The translations under genes and the position numbers were made by a program. From contig JAGFXW010000131.1 of NCBI GenBank assembly GCA_017861495.1, positions 1-6,984 of the forward strand: a stretch of 6,984 nt of DNA, in the 5' to 3' direction. Within the stretch, counting starts at the first letter, position 1. Each line of letters opens with the position of its first letter. The DNA is from Bacillota bacterium (lineage in GTDB: Bacteria; Bacillota_C; Negativicutes; CTSoil-072). This document shows positions 5,566-6,984 of this stretch, piece after piece. Under the pieces are notes generated by a model. The model saw only the letters and a list, made by a program, of their open reading frames with translations. It searched no databases and was not told the DNA's origin.

Positions 5566-6984
5566 CTCTCCTTTTCTGCTTTGATTAACTTTTTATCCGC
5601 AGCTGTTACAATTTGATCCATGGCCGCCAATATATCCAGTTCTACTTCTATCGGCTGGTATTTAGCCTGAATGGTCTGGTATACATCTTTCGCTTTGGCA
5701 ACCAAATCTTTTTTTCCGTCTTTTTCCCACGTTGGCCTTGAATCCCGGTTAAACAGCTTGGTTCTGGACATCGAACGGAAATGGGCGAAGGTATGTTCCG
5801 AATCAATGAAGGATTTTGTCGCATCCAAGTCCATCACTTCATCCCAGGCCAGCGTATCATCATTGATTGCCAGCCCCTTCTTCAGCGTTTTCACCATGCC
5901 GAATAGTTCATTATCAATGATCAGTTGAATCGGGCTGATGGTCATCGCCACTTCAATCTGCCCGGCTCCGCCTAACACCGAAGCGCCTGACAGCGCGAGC
6001 ATTTGCGATAAGGAGGTCCGCTCAATCATCGATTGGCCGTCAATAATAAAGCTGTCCGTACCGCTGCCGTAGCTATGGGCACAAATGCCATATCCTTCGT
6101 TGAATACCTGCATCGCAATCATTCTTCCCATGGTAACCTCAATCGGGGACTGCAGGGTATACGTCGTTTTCATATCCATCGCGAATAACAGTGGCGTCGC
6201 AATAACCGGTGTTCCAGGCGCAATCAACTGCGCCATGATAATTAGCGCCAAGACTTCCGTACAGGCCATCAAAGCAGTTCCCTGCAAGGTAACAGGTGTG
6301 TTGGCTCCGGCAGTCGGCAATGAACAGGCCTGGATCGGCACCCCGTACTCACAGCATTTCAGCAAGGCTTCCATGTCCATCCATTTATACTGGAAGCCCG
6401 GCACAGAGCAGGTAATAAAACTAATGATCGGTCGTTTCTTGAGCTCATCCTTTCCGCCGACCCGGGCCGCCGCCAATTCCAGCAAAAAAGTGGCATTTTC
6501 GCCATCATAAGGCTGAACCCACACGTGTTTTTGGGTATGCTCCAACACGTTTCGCAGGGTATGAATATCAATGGTCTCCGCCGGAACATAGTCCCCCGCC
6601 GTTGATGGCAGAGCGCAATAATTGATATGCTCCAGTGAATTGACCAGTTTGATCCACGCCTTGACATCGGCAGGCGAAACAAGATGGTAGTCCTCCTTTT
6701 CGTTGTAATAATACATGCCGCCCGTGCAGGTCCGCGTGTAGAACAACCCTTCCGGATGAGGAAACACCAAGTCGTTTTTCGGATCGACCGCCGCTAAGGT
6801 AAACGTCTTCGGAACATTGCTGACCGCTTCGGCAATGAGCGGTTTAGGGAACTTCACATTTCCGGTCGAAACATCTACTTGCGCCCCCGCTTGGGCTAAT
6901 AAATCCAAAACTTTGGGATGATCTACCGTTACCCCTTTCGTCGATAAAAGCGTTTCTATTTTTTCTTTCATACTGGAAATTTCA
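5562..6984 (-). CDS. MttB-superfamily methyltransferase (non-pyrrolysine), probably 5'-truncated by the window
   Basis: Methylamine:corrinoid methyltransferase family, cytoplasmic, expected to transfer a methyl group from a methylated (probably quaternary) amine to Co(I) of the neighbouring corrinoid protein. From ATG 6971 it reads 469 residues without an in-frame TAG, so it belongs to the pyrrolysine-free group containing MtgB (glycine betaine), MtpB (proline betaine) and MtcB (carnitine). Family-like segments, numbered from ATG 6971, are the N-terminal LDLLAQAGAQVD (22-33), SPADVKAWIKLVNSL (99-113), YGSGTDSFIIDGQSMIE (301-317) and GGAGQIEVAMT (334-344) in the TIM-barrel. The frame stays open to the right edge (four more codons), no ribosome binding site precedes ATG 6971, and relatives generally have further residues before the GVTV-like segment. 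I therefore favour a start outside the window; if ATG 6971 is right, the gene is 5562-6971. It ends in a TGATG overlap with the next gene. The substrate cannot be deduced by eye. Confidence 0.93.
   Translation of the reverse strand, partial: EISSMKEKIETLLSTKGVTVDHPKVLDLLAQAGAQVDVSTGNVKFPKPLIAEAVSNVPKTFTLAAVDPKNDLVFPHPEGLFYTRTCTGGMYYYNEKEDYHLVSPADVKAWIKLVNSLEHINYCALPSTAGDYVPAETIDIHTLRNVLEHTQKHVWVQPYDGENATFLLELAAARVGGKDELKKRPIISFITCSVPGFQYKWMDMEALLKCCEYGVPIQACSLPTAGANTPVTLQGTALMACTEVLALIIMAQLIAPGTPVIATPLLFAMDMKTTYTLQSPIEVTMGRMIAMQVFNEGYGICAHSYGSGTDSFIIDGQSMIERTSLSQMLALSGASVLGGAGQIEVAMTISPIQLIIDNELFGMVKTLKKGLAINDDTLAWDEVMDLDATKSFIDSEHTFAHFRSMSRTKLFNRDSRPTWEKDGKKDLVAKAKDVYQTIQAKYQPIEVELDILAAMDQIVTAADKKLIKAEKER
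5568..5573 (-). promoter_or_regulatory. Ribosome binding site inside the methyltransferase gene
   Basis: AAGGAG lies in the last codons of the MttB-family gene and serves the small membrane protein. It is 2 bases from the first ATG and 5 from the second, which favours a start at 5562 sharing one base with the upstream TGA (a TGATG junction). This arrangement allows a terminating ribosome to restart on the next gene. Confidence 0.7.

Noticed and set aside
5562..6984. Pyrrolysine-containing trimethylamine methyltransferase
   Set aside because: There is no in-frame TAG anywhere in the frame.

Overview
The window is one block of co-oriented genes, all on the minus strand and read from right to left. 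It encodes most of a corrinoid-dependent demethylation system: a transporter, a substrate:corrinoid methyltransferase of the MttB superfamily, a corrinoid carrier protein, a second methyltransferase of the uroporphyrinogen decarboxylase (UroD) fold, and a ferredoxin-containing activator of the RACo type. Middling base composition, AGGAGG-like ribosome binding sites, tight gene packing and the gene families all suggest an anaerobic Firmicute. A Sporomusa-like Negativicute or a Desulfitobacterium-like Clostridium with a Wood-Ljungdahl pathway would fit. This placement is inference; there is no rRNA or marker gene in the window.

Layout in the direction of transcription: (1) an MttB-family methyltransferase (about 6984 to 5562), probably cut by the right edge; (2) a 90-91 residue protein with two membrane segments (5565 to 5290), overlapping the end of the first gene; (3) a sodium:solute symporter (5289 to 3766), starting with GTG directly after the stop of gene 2; (4) an 80-base gap with a short hairpin; (5) a two-domain corrinoid protein (3685 to 3062); (6) 13 bases later, a UroD-fold methyltransferase fused to a C-terminal thioredoxin-like domain (3048 to 1696); (7) a 148-base gap with a strong imperfect inverted repeat; (8) a 2Fe-2S/ASKHA corrinoid-activating protein (1547 leftward), which runs off the left edge before its stop.

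Proposed working: the symporter, with its small partner, imports a methylated compound, probably a quaternary amine. The MttB homologue moves a methyl group to Co(I) of the corrinoid protein. The UroD-Trx protein either passes the methyl on to an acceptor or serves as another methyltransferase on the same carrier. The RACo-like protein reduces Co(II) back to Co(I), using ATP, when the carrier becomes oxidised. No MtrH/MtgA-type methyl-tetrahydrofolate transferase lies in the window, so the exit route of the methyl group is open. The substrate cannot be read from the sequence.

The most unusual points are the UroD-thioredoxin fusion, the apparent loss of the zinc-binding histidine in its metal motif, the use of a symporter with a small membrane partner rather than a BCCT-type betaine carrier, and the structured spacer before the activator gene. 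I see no tRNA, rRNA, mobile element, CRISPR array or plus-strand gene.
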